A stretch of DNA of 64,000 nt, taken from assembly GCF_000165425.1 (NCBI RefSeq), contig NW_001799649.1, positions 65,630 through 129,629 on the forward strand, written 5' to 3'. Every line of letters begins with the position of its first letter. Within the stretch, counting starts at the first letter, position 1. Below the pieces are notes generated by a model that saw nothing but the letters and a program-made list of their open reading frames with translations, ran no database searches and was not told the DNA's origin. The DNA is from Paramecium tetraurelia. Lineage: Eukaryota > Ciliophora > Oligohymenophorea > Peniculida > Parameciidae. A program made the position numbers and the translations under genes. Below are positions 46,501-59,669 of the stretch, one piece after another.

Positions 46501-49500
46501 AAACCTAATTTCCAGCTGACCCATAGTTGGAATTATAGATTGAAATATTGGATGATTATTTTTCATATTGTTACATTGAAGGGAAATGGATTAAATGGAT
46601 TGATGTATTTAATAATAATCTTATTTATAGACATAAGTTCCTTAAAAAATATAAGGTACAATGTAATTCCATGAGATTTTTGCATAGACAGCAGATACAA
46701 TTAGAAATGATTACTTTTGTTAGATAGGATTGCATTTTTTGTTTGCAGGTCCAACTGGCACTGGCAAGTCTTTATCTATGAACAAATATCAGTAGTTTTT
46801 AATTACGTGTTCTGGGCAAACCACTGCTAACAGGTTGCAAAGATTGATAGAAACTAAAATTAATAAGCGGAGAAAGAAAGGTCATTATTATGCAGAGGAA
46901 GGATAAATCAGAATATTTGTAGATGATTTAAATATGCCCTATAGAGAACCTGAAGGATCTGTTCCAGCAGTCGAACTATTGAGGTAATGGATGGAAATGA
47001 ATGGGTGGTATGATTTGGATTCTAAAGAATTCAAACACATTTGTGATATAACATTCTTAGGAGCTATTCATCCTGCAGAGAGGAATTAAATCACTTTGAG
47101 ATATTTAAGATTCTTTAATCTTCTATATATTGGTGGTCTAAATCATTAAAATCTAACAACTATGTTGAATGTTTTTGGTGAATGGTTAATAATGAATTAA
47201 GTGGAAGAAATTCGAGACTTAAAAAATACACTGGTTGAAAAAACTATCAATTTATATTTGAGTGTGTCGAAATTGCTATTACCAACTCCATAGAAATCTC
47301 ATTATATATACAACTTAAGAGATATCTTTAAAATATTCGAAGGAATCAGTAGAGTGAAAGTCATAGATAATCCGGTTCATTTATTTAAATTATGGACTCA
47401 TGAATGCTTGCGAGTATTTAGTGATAGACTTATTGATGAGGAAGATCAAAATAAATTTGAATAACTAATTCAAGATACTCTTATTTAATTGAATTTAGAA
47501 TCTATTGAAATAGAAAATCTCATCTTTTCATCTTGTTAAAATAAACAATATGAAGAAGTATATGATCTATCAAAATTAAGAGAAAAGTTAAATATGATTT
47601 TGGATAAGTATAATTCACTAGATTCATCAGGTAGACTTCAATTGATCTTTTTTAATATGGCTATCATTCATATTATAAGAATTGTTAGGATTCTATCTAA
47701 TGTTTATGGACACGTTTTAATGATAGGTATGGGTGGAACAGGTAGATCTTCATTGAGTAAGATAGCTAATTTTATTGTATTTAATAAATCCCTGAAAACA
47801 ATAGACTCTAGATCTTGGAACGAATAGTTATTGATTTAATTAAAAGAAACAGGATTAGAGAATGAATAAAACACAATATTATTTAATGATTCTTAATTTT
47901 AATCAGAGTACATGTTAGAAGATGTATGTAATTTAATGAGTCATGGTGAAGTGTCTCATTTATTTCCCCCTGAGGAAAGAATTAAGATTTAGGAGACTGC
48001 AACTTATAGTTAGTTTGTTAAAAGTTGCAAATTAAATATACATGTTATTTTGTGTATGTAACCTGTAGGTGCTCTGTACAGAAAACGTTTAAGAACATTT
48101 CCAACAATTATTAATTGTACAACTATCGATTGGTTTTCGACTTGGCCTGAAGATGCTTTAGAGTCAACTGCTTAATAGTTCTTACCAAAACAATTGGTTA
48201 AGATGGGTGTTGAGGTTCATTATAAAATTCTGTAGATTACTGAAAGATTCAAATAAGAATTAAGAAGATATTTTTATGTGACACCTACATAATATTTATA
48301 AATGCTTTAAACATTTTAAATCATTTAGGAACAGAAGATGGGATAATCTTAAGTATTTATTGAGAAGTTTGAGAATGGGGTCGAATAAATTAAAAAAGCA
48401 GAAAATGATGTTGATAGAATTAAAGCTAAGTTGTTTGAATTGCAACCAAAATTACAAAAATCTAATGAAGAGAATAATTAATTACTTATAAAAATTCAAA
48501 AACGATAGGAAGAGGCTGATAAGAAGAAGCAAGCATGTGAATTTGAAGAAAAGATTTGTTAGCAATAAAGTGACGAAGCAAATGAATTGAGAAATAGTTG
48601 CTAATAAGCTTTGGATAATGTGTTACCTTTATTGGCTTAGGCTACTGAAGCTTTGGAGAGAATTACTAAAGATGATATGATATTATTGAAATCATTTACT
48701 AATCCACCAGTGTCAGCTGCCATCGTTATGGAAGGATTAGCCTATGCATTTGAAGAAGATCATTTAGTCAAAAGCAAGAATAAAGAGCCTCCAGTCTTAC
48801 AGGATTATTGGGATTACGCTAAGAAGTGTTTACTGAATGACAAATTAATTAAGAGAATCAAAGGATTAAAGTTAGAGTAGATTCGATAAATCTCATTTAA
48901 GAACATATAAAAATTATAAGTGTTTGTGAAAAATCCTTTGTTTGAGAAGGATAGAGTATTCAACGCATCAAAGGCAGCAGGCAATTTGGCACTTTGGATA
49001 AGAGCTGTACTGGAATCCTATATGGCAGTTGAAATAATTGAACCAAAGAAGGCAGAGTTAAAGCAGGCAGAAGAAAAGTTGCAATAAGCTGAGGAACTCG
49101 TTCAAGAAAAGAAAAATGCTTTGGAAGTTGTTTTAGAAGAGTTGCACAGTTATTAGTTAGAATATAATAGAGCAAAGGCAGAGAAGGAAAGAATAGAAGA
49201 GTAGGTCATTACTATCAGTTCTTAATTGTAGAGAGCAGAACAATTAATTGCTAATTTAAGTGAAGAAAAATCCAGATGGAATTTAAAAGCATAACAATAC
49301 AAGGAAAACTAAAAGAATATTATAGGGGATTGTATGCTTAACTCAGCTATTATTGCCTATTTAGGTGTGTTCCCAATTCAATATAGAGAAATTTGTTTAG
49401 AATTCTGGAAATCAAAATTGTAGGAATACGATGTCTAAATCTCAAGCAATTATTCATTATAAAATCAATTGAGTGATCCTGTTCAAATTAACAGATGGCT

Positions 49501-52500
49501 TTAACAAAAATTACCAAATGATTAATTTAGTATCGATAATGCCATTATTATGAAACAATCAACAAGATGGCCATTGATGATAGATCCATAACTTTAAGCT
49601 AATGAGTGGATCAAGAATATGGAAAATCAAAAAAGTTTGATTATATTTAATGCAATGTGGCCTATCAGTTAAATATAACTATAACTACAACATGCAATTT
49701 AAATAGGTTATGCTGTTTTATTAGAGAATGCAGGACAAACCTTGGATCCATTGTATGAATAGATATTGCAATTCAATCAATAAAAAGGGCAAAGAAACTT
49801 ATATATCAAGTTTGGCGATAAGATGATAGAATACTCTAGTGATTTTAGATTTTATATCACTACTAAACTCTCTAATCCTCATTATCAACCTTAAGTTTGT
49901 GTGGTTGTGACTATGCTCAATTTTTAGGTTACTTAAGAAGGTCTAATAGATCAAATGTTGAACATAGTAGTTAAGATTGATGAACCTTTGAAGGATGAAC
50001 AAAGGAATAAAAATATATCATAATATGTGCTCAATAAAAATAGGTAAATTCAAACTGAGAATCTGATTTTAAAATTGTTATCAGAAGCTTCTGGAGATAT
50101 ATTAGAGAATGAAGTTTTAATTAAGACTTTGCAATAGTCCAAGGATGATGCTTACGAAATTGAATAAAGATTACAGAAATTAGAACATGATCAATTGTTG
50201 TTTAATTAAATTAAGTCATTCTATAATCAAGTAGGGGAATTGGTTTCGGACATATACTTCATAATTAATGATTTATCCATAATTGAACCGACCTACGTTT
50301 GGTCATTGGAATTTTACATCTAGTAATATTAGAAATCCATTAAGGAGGCCTAATTTGGTAAATAAAGAAGAGTGTAAAACATCATAGATAAATTTCTTTA
50401 GCACATTTACATTACAATAAATAGATCATTGTTGGATAAAGATAAATTTATCTTTAGATTTTTATTTTGTTTAAAAGTGCTTAATATTCCAATTGAATAG
50501 ATTAGAACTTGTGTAATAGGGCCTTCCATTACTTAAACTGATTTAAAAATGCCTACAGCTTATGATTGGTTGACTCCTAAGATGTGGTTAGGATTGGTTG
50601 ATTTAATGGAGAAGTACCCTAAAGATTTCAGTTGGTTATATAAAGATATAGTAGAAAATCATTAATTTTGGAATGGATACTTTTATAGCCAATAATCATA
50701 TAAAATATAGATACCATAAATTGAAAACCAATTCAATTCTTTGATGTTGATAAAGATCATAAAACCTGAATAATTTATCAATAGTTTCAATGAATTAGTA
50801 AGATCATTAATGGGCAAATAATTCTTGGAGAATATCCCATTTACTTTTGAGTAGTTCTACTAAGAATCTACTCCAACAACTCCATTGTTATGTTTAATAT
50901 AGCCAGGCAGTGATGCCAGATAAGAAATAATACAATTGGCAGATAAATTAGGATACTAGGATAACATCTACACAGTTTCTTTAGGATAAGGTTAAATATA
51001 ATTGGCATTGAAATTGATAAAGAATGGTATACACTAAGGTAAGTGGGTTTTATTATAAAATTGTCATGTTGCCTAATCTTTTATGCCAGAATTGGAGCAA
51101 TTGTTTGAAAACCAATTTAAGAGTTAGAATATAAATAAGGAATTTAGATTATGGTTAACAAGTCAACCTACAAATCTATTTCCACATAATGTTTTACTGA
51201 AAAGTATATTTTTATTAAATAATTAATAGCTCTGAAATTGACATATGAATTGCCAAGAGGTTTAAAGAACAATATGTTAAGATCATATTTCTAATAAGAC
51301 TAAGAGAAATTCGAATAATGCAAAAAATAAGATGAATGGAAGAATTTATTCTTTTCGTTGACTTTATTTCATGCTTGTATTTTAGAAAGAAGAAAATATG
51401 GTCCATTGGGATGGAATGTTAGCTATAATTTCTCATAACATGATCTTGAAATATCAAAAGAATAAATTCTCTACATTCTAAATCATTAACATGAAACCTA
51501 ATGGGATGCATTATAATATTTGGTTGCTGAATCGAATTATGGTGGTAGAGTAACAGATCCTTAGGATAGAATACTGTTGAATATCTTAGTAAATGAGTTC
51601 TTAAATGAAAATACAGCAAAAGAAGGATATGTCTTTAGTGATTATGTTAAAATACCAGAATCAAATAATATACATGGCTATATTAACTATATTCAAACTC
51701 TACCAATTGAAGATCCGCCATAACTTTTTGGTTTACATCCAAATGCAGAAATATATTCCTCAATTTTATAAGTTGATCACATTAGTTAAGAGATCTTGTA
51801 AGTCTTACCGAGAGCAATTGGAGCTCAATAGAATACTGATGCTATTGCCAAACAAAAATGCAAAGAAATCATTGATTTATTGCCTTAACAATTCAATATT
51901 GCAGAATTGGAAAACAGATATCCAATTTTGTCACAAAACTCTTTGAATACTGTACTACAATAAGATGTTGGCAGATATAACAAACTACTGAGAACAATAA
52001 ATTCATCTTTGTCTAATCTTATTAAATAGATAGATGGATATATTAATATGTCTGATGATTCCTAGGACATACTTGGATATATTATGGATAATAAAGTACC
52101 TAACGAATGGTTGAAACACTCATATTAAACAACTAAACCATTAGCAACATATATCAAAGATTTATTGGATAGATTATCCTTTATTCGAAAGTGGATTACA
52201 TAAGGAGAACCAATAGTATATTGGCTAGGTGGTCTATTCTTTATACAAAGTTTTTTGACTGGTATTCTTCAAAATTATGCCAGAAAACATAAAATACCAA
52301 TAGATGAGGTGAAATTTGACTATGAATTCTATCAAAGTAAACCAAGTTCAAAGCCAGAGGATGGGTTTTATGTTGAAGGCATATACTTTGATGGTGCGAA
52401 ATTCGATTTTAAAACTAATTCTATTGAGGAACCTGAAAATCTCATTCTTTACTATAATGCTCCTATCATTCATTTCAAACCTACTTTAGAACAATAAGTA

Positions 52501-52665
52501 CTGTAACACTATGCATGTCCTTTATATAATACTGTATAGAGAAAAGGGAATCTGACAAGTACTGGTGGATCAGCCAATTTCATATGCAATATTAAAGTGC
52601 CAATCAGATAGTCTGACAGTCATTGGGCAAAGAGAGGAGTAGCTATGATTTTATAATTAAATTGA
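40549..52665 (+). CDS. Axonemal dynein heavy chain (single-headed inner-arm type)
   Basis: One ~12 kb gene with at least four micro-introns (for example 25 nt at about 41215 and 42767, 33 nt before AAA3). The tail begins with [17 protein letters not shown], as in DNAH3/7/12-type chains. Six-AAA motor: AAA1 Walker A GPAGTGKS (44919-44942) with [21 protein letters not shown]2 GQACTGKT (45741-45764); AAA3 GPTGTGKS (46748-46771); AAA4 GMGGTGRSS (47726-47749). The coiled-coil stalk and microtubule-binding domain span about 48340-49350, and the C-terminus ([25 protein letters not shown]) ends at TGA 52663-52665. It powers ciliary beating. The start may be ATG 40549 (with a further intron) or ATG 40703. 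Confidence 0.95.
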
Positions 52666-52684
52666 TTTATTTTTATATCTATTT

Positions 52685-53541
52685 ATGTGGCTTAAATTTC
52701 TTTTTTGTGTGTTAATGTACTTTGAGGTAGAGTAATTAGGAAAGATTGCTATTAAGAGTTAATTCCAAAATGATATGTTGATATCATACACAAGTATTAT
52801 TAAAGTTAGAAAGTAGATGCATTTTCTTCTGGACTATTTTTGGCAGTAGGGATTGTTCATATCCTCCCAGAAGCACACGAAACTTTGGCAGAGTATATAG
52901 ATTATCCTATTGCATTTTTGATAGCAATCATGGGATTTTCCCTTATACTATTTGTAGAAAAAATAATTTTCCGAAATGTTGAGGAAAATCCAAGTTGTGT
53001 TGAACTATAGCAATTGGATAAATAGGGACATCATTAAGCAATCCTACTTGATAATTTCGATCATCAGCACACGAATCAATTGATCCGATCTTTAAAGCAT
53101 AACCAAAATAATCTTAAACCCTATTTATTATCCACTGCTATTGGATTGCATGCTGTATTTGAGGGGATAGCTCTTGGTGTAACAAGAAGAACTTCCGATA
53201 CTTTGGCCTTGGGATTGTCTTTGATGGGTCATAAGTGGGCTGAAGGTTGGGCACTAGGAGTAGCGTTTAGGGAATCAAGTGTTGAACAAGATTTGCAAAT
53301 AAAATTCATCATTTTCTCTGCTTTGCTCTCTCCAGTTGGTATCATCATAGGAATGCTGATTGCTAGTGAAAGTATCTTTGTAACAGGGATTGTTTAAAGC
53401 ATTACCGCCGGAACATTTATTTATATTGCTTCCACTGAGTTGATCGTTGAAGAATTCAATAAAAATTAAAACAAGACAATCAAGTTCATACTTTACCTTT
53501 TAGGTATAATGCTTATGTCTTTTATTGTATATTTGGAGTGA
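52685..53541 (+). CDS. ZIP-family metal transporter, 275 aa
   Basis: ATG 52685 is only 19 bp after the dynein stop on the same strand. One 29-nt intron, TGA 53539-53541; 275 residues. ZIP signatures: helix 2-3 region SSGLFLAVGIVHILPEAHE, a His-rich cytosolic loop (GHHQAILLDNFDHQHTNQ), helix 4 GLHAVFEGIALG and helix 5 LMGHKWAEGWALG, the paired metal-site motifs. About eight membrane segments are visible with a hydrophobic start that could serve as signal anchor. ZIPs move zinc, iron or manganese into the cytosol. The first exon (MWLKFLFCVLMYFEVEQLG) joins DAFSSGL in frame after splicing. Confidence 0.9.
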
Positions 53542-53732
53542 TTTTATATTAATTTATATACACAGATTTATACGAGTCATAAATAAAATTATCGATTCTG
53601 AGGTAATTCGAACGTAGGAAATGATTGGATTTGATGGGGAATTGGATTTGGGTATTGTTTGAAATATGGGATGTTAAATATATAATATTATAAATAATTG
53701 TTTAAATATTTTCACAAAGCAATATAATTAAT

Positions 53733-54651
53733 ATGAATAGACTGATTACTAAAGAGAAATCTAGGAGTAATGAAGGGAGAAAGGAGAAGAGCGGATTGTT
53801 TCAAAATTGTATGATTATTTTTTACCAATTCAGATATCACTAAGAAGGACTTAGAACAAGTGAGTGGGATATTATAACCATAATTAAGGACTTTAAATTT
53901 CGACGAACTTACTAACGTATTTAAATTATCCATAACGTTTAGGGAACACTAGATGATCATATGAGTTGTCAAACATTTTTGCATTGCCTGCCAAATCAAG
54001 ATAATTTGGATTCTTTGAGTGATGATCATATGTGTCCATACAAGAGAAAATATATCATTGATCAATTAAAGAATGTCATTAATTAAGGACAAGGTATATA
54101 TTTACAAATAATAAATAGGAATTAATTTATCATTGTTAAGAGCATTGCAAAAACGAACCGATTCGTGCGAGAAGAAGAGTGATGTCAATGCATTGACTGA
54201 CGATGAAAATATCTCGAATAGAGGATTAGAACAAATTAAGACAGTCATGGATAAGTATCAGGAAAGATAATAAAAAATTTAAAGATATAAGAATAAAAGA
54301 AGAAATTGGGAACGAAAAATATCTTACTCAGGAAGATCTTAAGTGGCTGAATAACGATTAAGAATTAAAGGCAGATTCATAAGTAAAGAAGATTAATAAT
54401 CAATTAAAAAATTGATTCATAACAAGTAATAGGAAGATTTTTATGATAAAAAACACAACCTGAATATTGAGAAATTTCATTAGCATACAAAACTATTTAC
54501 ATATGCAGAGGACCCAAAAATGATTCCAAAAAAATAAATCTTAATGGACATCAGGGATGAGTATTAATTCCAATAATAATAACTAAAGATACTAAAATCA
54601 ATCAAGTCCAAAACTAAAATTTTCTAGATTGTTTAGAAGTAAAAATCTTGA
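53733..54651 (+). CDS. CCT-motif protein (CO/COL/TOC1-type), 280 aa
   Basis: ATG 53733, introns of 25, 26 and 25 nt, TGA 54649-54651; 280 residues. In the middle of the protein is a CCT motif: QRYKNKRRNWERKISYSGRS followed by VAEQRLRIKGRFISKED. This matches the R-Y-x-x-K-R-x-x-R-x-x-x-K-x-I-x-Y-x-x-R-x-x-x-A-x-x-R-x-R-x-K-G-R-F pattern of plant circadian and flowering regulators. The motif carries a nuclear-import signal and binds NF-Y/DNA. The N-terminus (LTDDENISNRGLEQIKTVM) and the Lys/Gln-rich tail have no further domain; no B-box or receiver domain is present. A nuclear regulatory role is likely but untested. Confidence 0.8.
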
Positions 54652-54760
54652 AAAATTATATTATATAATAAATTAATACATTATTTTAATTGTTATAATA
54701 TAAATAAATCCTTAATAAATTACAATAGCAATTAAATTAAAAAAATGAATAATAACAATA

Positions 54761-56659
54761 TCAAAATTGAAGTTATTACTTATTCCTTGAATCAGGTTTT
54801 GACTTAATGTTAGTGAATGTTTGCTTAAGGAGATTTTCAAAGTTTGTTTATAACTAGAGGTTAGTTAGACTTGACTTTGGATTCTTTTTTAGAGTCCTTT
54901 TTACCAATTTATCTATTGTTGCTCTGTTTAAAATAACATTATTATTTTGTTTTTCTAGATCTTTAGTAAAATAAAACTGAGAAGAGAACATTGGTTGAAA
55001 GGCAATGTTTTACTTCTGTTCTCTTTGAAGCTATTCAAAAAAGTACTTATCATTTTGACTCACTTATCTGATATTCAATTTTTGTAGATCTGGAATATAT
55101 GGAGGTTTAACTTATTTATTAATAAAAGAGACCAAATCTACATCTCTAAACCATCTGTGTGAAAAGATTTCATCAATTCCAAAGCGAGAACCTAATCTCT
55201 TATGAGGGTCTTTGATCATCAATTATCTTATTAGATCTTTAATATCTGTACTTAGATAATCTGGAAATTCAACCTATTCTTTGAGCAATCGGGCATAAAT
55301 GATATTTTTGTCATCAGCATAAAAAGGAGGTAATCCAGTTACAAATTCATATAATAGACATCCTAAACAATAATAATCAACTAATTAGGTGTGACCTGTT
55401 GTTTAGAACATTTCAGGAGCCATATATTCAGGTGAACCACAGAATGAATAGGCACAAGTGTCTTTGGTCATATTGGGTCTAGCCAAACCAAAATCAGCCA
55501 ATTGTATATGACCACTAGAATCGATTAGAATGTTTTCTGGTTTAATGTCTCTATAAATAATTTATTCATTGTGTAGGAATCCTATGGCTAAGATAACCTC
55601 AATGATATAAAATTTGGCTTGTTATTCTGAGAGTCTTTATAATTTTTTGATGTAATTGAACATTTCTCCTCCAGGACAGTATTCGATTCCAAAAACAATC
55701 CAATTTTTGGTTTCGAAAGCACATTCAATTTAATTAGTAAAGATAGAACCACTATAAGTAATTTGAATGAGAATGTCTCTCTCATTCAATATTAGATCTT
55801 ACTTTTAATGCTGTAGGATGAATTATTTATTAATCAATTTGAGAGCAACAAATTTGCCATCTATCAGTGATCTGGCTAAGATGACAGTTGAGAATCCACC
55901 CTTACCAATAATAGAAATGAATTGAAAACTGCTTAGATTGATTCGTTTAACGCTTTGACTGTAGATAGGCTTCAATCTAATGGTTTTATTGGCAAAAGAA
56001 TCCATAGGTAAATTTGGTTGTTATAGATAGTAATCAATAGTATAATTTTCATCCACCGTTGAGAACCCAATTATTTAATTGTTATTCTATTGTTTTTACT
56101 TCAAGAGACTAGTTATTTTGTCAGTAGTGATATTGGGAGCGAATCGATAGTTTTAAACCTCATCTTATGAATAGTGAACATAAATGGATATTTCCTACTT
56201 CTAAATTTTGTCTTGGGATTGCGATTTACCAATTCCAGTATACATAGTACTCCCAATTAGTTCTTCCATACTATTTCTCCTTGTCATTGAGCCTTGAATT
56301 GGTTTTAGTTATTGACTATTAGATTATTAAGGATTGGAGTTTTTCTGTGTTAGGAGTAAATTAACACCTTTAGTTATGTGGAAGAAATTTTCAGTCGGGA
56401 TACGCAATTATTTGCTTATTGGTCTTATTTTGTCTTTGGAAACTGATTTTTGTGATTTCTGTAAACTATTTACTCTTTCAGTCAAGCTACCATTATTTGT
56501 TTTGGTAATGTAATTTGGTTTAACAACAAAATCTTCAATGACTCCCTGGGATATTTTTCTATTGGGAAATCGTTGAGGGGAGATCAAAGTGTTCTTGGAG
56601 ATTTGGGTTTTTTATTAAACTGCCACTCTGGATGGAGAAATTAGTATATGATGTTGCAT
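54761..56659 (-). CDS. AGC-family protein kinase with long N-terminal region, 632 aa
   Basis: One uninterrupted frame, ATG 56659 to TGA 54761-54763 (633 codons). The first ~240 residues are Ser/Gln-rich with [18 protein letters not shown] and a possible ubiquitin-like segment [17 protein letters not shown]. Kinase domain: [12 protein letters not shown], Lys in FVALKLINK, Glu in [22 protein letters not shown], catalytic [18 protein letters not shown], and [11 protein letters not shown]. The end, [18 protein letters not shown], fits the AGC C-terminal region; the tail is Lys/Gln-rich with no clear hydrophobic motif. All catalytic residues are intact. Resembles PKA/S6K/NDR-like kinases; the closest class is not resolved. 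Confidence 0.92.
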
Positions 56660-56811
56660 AAATATATTAATAATCCAATTATTAAATGATAAAATGGAAA
56701 GTGAATTATAGTGTAAAGTGAATGAATGATTTAGTATATGTGAGATGGATTTGAAATGAGAATATATATATGTATACATTTTAAAGTCAGAGTAAATAAT
56801 TATATTAATTT

Positions 56812-58316
56812 ATGGAATAACATTTCGATTAATTTCACGAGGAATAATATGAGATAATGGACGAGTAGAATTAGACGGGGATAAATAAGGAAATAGCATA
56901 TGAAGAATTGAGTGGCGATGAGGCAATGGAGTAATCCTTTAGTGTAAATTCATAATATATGGGCCATAATCGGAAAGCTAAAACAAACTTATTTATGACT
57001 AGTATGATAGTAACTAAAAGCATATTAGGGGTGGGAATCCTTGGACTTGTAAGAAATGCACATCTATTTAGCCTTACGTCACATATAACTTTGGGTTACT
57101 TTTTACAATTATTCTGATTATCGCCTTTTATTGGCAAACCTAATACTGTACAAATATGTTTTTGCAATGCAAGAATTTGTCAAAAAGAAGTAACATTTCA
57201 ACAATTGGATTTTCGGCATTTAAATCAAAAGGTATAATTGTTTTCATCAATTTGATAATTATAATAAACAATTTTGGTTTATGCTTTGCTGAGATGATCA
57301 TATAGGGAACAGCCATTTAGAATGTAGTGAAGTCTCTATTTGATGCTAATGATGGAGAATGGTATACACAGAGACAATTTCTCAGTTCAATATCAGGCTT
57401 GATCATGATCCCCATGATGGTTATTAAGAAAATTGAGAAACTCAAATTTGCAGGTGTTACAGCAATCTGTGCAATGAGTTTATTTTGCATTAGTTTGATA
57501 ACCAGTTTTATAAACACAATGAAAAACGAGGGCATGGCAGTTGGATTCAACATTTTGCCTTATGATTTCACATTCATCAAGGCATTTGGAGCCTTCCCCA
57601 CTTTATTACTAGCCTACAATTGGGAATTCAACTTGTTTCCTGTTGCAAAAGGGATGGACAAACCAAATGACAAGAAAGTGATGAAGGCTTGTTCTTATGG
57701 GATGATTGTTGCAACATGTTTCTATTTAATGGTTGGAATTATGGGTTGTGCCATTTATGGTAAGGAATCACAGACTAATTTCTTGGCTAGTGTGACCAAA
57801 GAAAAGATGGGGAATGTGCAATTCTATTTGTTGAATGGTTCCTTCTATGTATCTACTGTATTGACTACTCCTCTGGTGTTCTTTGGGGCAAGGAACAACT
57901 TTTTGCAATTGATCAAAGGAGAAAAGAAGAATAAAGTGAAGGGAGTTAACTTTGACTCTCTGGATGAGAAGGAGGTGGCTTTGTTGAAGAAGTAAAAGAA
58001 AAAGAGATAATAATCAACTAAGTATATGTACTATATTTGGTCAATTGGATTGTTTGTCATAATTACGATAGGCTCGATTTACATCCACTCCTTAGAAATA
58101 GCATTTAATTTTGTTGGATCGGTATCTTCGAACTCTATTGGTTGCGTATTGCCTAGTCTCTTTTTGTTTATGCTCATGAAGGAAGGCTACAAGAACAAAT
58201 AGATGACAAAGATGGAAAGTCTACAGGAGAATTTAGCCAAGATATTCTTTGTCTATTCTGTTATAATGTCATTTGTTTGTTTGACAAGTGAGATTCTGAC
58301 AACAATTTATGAATGA
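56812..58316 (+). CDS. Amino-acid/auxin permease family (AAAP) transporter, 493 aa
   Basis: ATG 56812 is the first in-frame start (a second is at 56857). One 23-nt intron, TGA 58314-58316; 493 residues. About 11 membrane helices. Helix 1 shows TKSILGVGILGLPYVTYNFG, the conserved unwound helix of SLC36/38-type amino-acid transporters, and NSFYVSTVLTTPLVFFGARN lies in the later helices. The cytosolic N-terminus (MEQHFDQFHEEQYEIMDEQ) and a lysine-rich loop (KKQKKKRQQS) are hydrophilic. Probably exports or imports neutral amino acids at plasma or vacuolar membrane; the substrate cannot be told. Confidence 0.88.
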
Positions 58317-58353
58317 AGCTGTAAAAATTATATATTATATATATTAAATTAAA

Positions 58354-58822
58354 ATGTAATAAGCTATTCCTAATATAACACCAGAAGTCAAACAAAGGTT
58401 GGAAGATTAAGGATTCAAGCCATTTAAATACAGGCCATTGCCAGAATATGCGAATCCCCATTCACTTTAATGTATTCTCATTCTTACATAGATTGGTTGA
58501 CTAATGCTGGTTTAGGACTCATTTGTCTTGTTGGCAGACATTATGCTTCATCCCAATAATCCATTAGAATATTATGGTCCGCATCTGCTGTATTCATTCC
58601 TCTATATGCCATTGCCACCAACGCTAAACTTGATGGATTGAGACAAAACAATTTTTACAGGTTTCCATTTCACCTTTCAACCTTAGAAAAACTTTGGATG
58701 ACAGACTCGAATTGCACCCATTGACCAGGAGAGCTTGGGAAAGAGCCAAGCAAACTCACAAGGAGTATTAGGATCAATTGAGAGAGGAGATTGCTACTTT
58801 GGAGGCAGAGTTGAGGAAATGA
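58354..58822 (+). CDS. Small membrane protein, 140 aa
   Basis: ATG 58354, introns of 20 and 26 nt, TGA 58820-58822; 140 residues. N-terminus MQQAIPNITPEVKQRLEDQ is soluble; the centre has two hydrophobic segments (NAGLGLICLVG and ILWSASAVFIPLYAIATNA), then a basic helical tail HPLTRRAWERAKQTHKEYQ. The pattern (short helix, one or two membrane spans, charged helical tail) is like small inner-membrane subunits of respiratory complexes in ciliates, but no family can be named. It follows the AAAP transporter by 37 bp and precedes the next gene by 33 bp. Confidence 0.65.
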
Positions 58823-58855
58823 AATTATTGCATATAATAATAAAATTATATAATC

Positions 58856-59633
58856 ATGAATGATTAACTTCTAACCATGACAGCATAGGAATTCTAACAA
58901 ATTTACAAAGTAAGTCATTCATAGATTATCAATAAGGAGGTAGAATTCAAACTTGAAAAATTGCACAATAAGAATAATGTCATCTAATAAAATCTTGATG
59001 TTGATATCATCAAAAGAGAACTCTATCAAATGATCAAACAAGAAATTGATCAATTATAATTCTTCATTGAAGAAATCAAAGATCAAATGAAGTCACTTGA
59101 AAACAACATCAACAGCATTGACTCCAAAAATAAGTGATGAAATCTCTATTCATTTTAGGATCAAAAGATTAAAAGATAATTATCTTAAGGAAACATAACG
59201 AAACAAAGCTATCACTCGTATCCTCAACAATAAGTCTTCATTTTAAAGTGAAAAGCAGTATGACGGAGTCAGCATCCTGAGTCAATCTGGCACTGGAGAA
59301 TAGCCTGACTCTGTGCCTTCCAATTCATCTCAATTTGAATACTAATAATAAAACATCCAACAAACCGACAGCTTTCAATAGTAAGATAAATAGTAGAATG
59401 GAATCACCATTTAAAATCAGGATTCTCCATCCAATTCTATGTTATATGAAAATGTAATCTAAAGGGATTCTTCAAACGAGATTAAATTTAATAATGAAGA
59501 ACAAATAGAAGCCGAGGTTGAGGGTGAAGCATAGGAAGAAATCAATAATTAAGTTTACTTTATTGTATTGGTCATTGTGATTATTATGGCAGTTTTAATC
59601 ATTTGGTTGCTATATGATGAAGATATTCTGTGA
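58856..59633 (+). CDS. Tail-anchored coiled-coil protein, SNARE-like, 250 aa
   Basis: ATG 58856, a 25-nt intron, TGA 59631-59633; 250 residues (a second in-phase 27-nt segment after codon YK could also be an intron, giving 241). The N-terminal half is helical (LEKLHNKNNVIQQNLDVD, KQEIDQLQFFIEEIKDQMK); a Ser/Gln-rich linker follows; the C-terminus is one hydrophobic anchor (VYFIVLVIVIIMAVLIIW) with six residues after it. This layout fits Qb/Qc SNAREs such as Vti1/Use1 or other tail-anchored tethers. No diagnostic zero-layer glutamine was pinned down, so SNARE identity is tentative. Confidence 0.6.
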
Positions 59634-59669
59634 TTTTTTATCTATTATTTTATTGTTATTATTATTATA

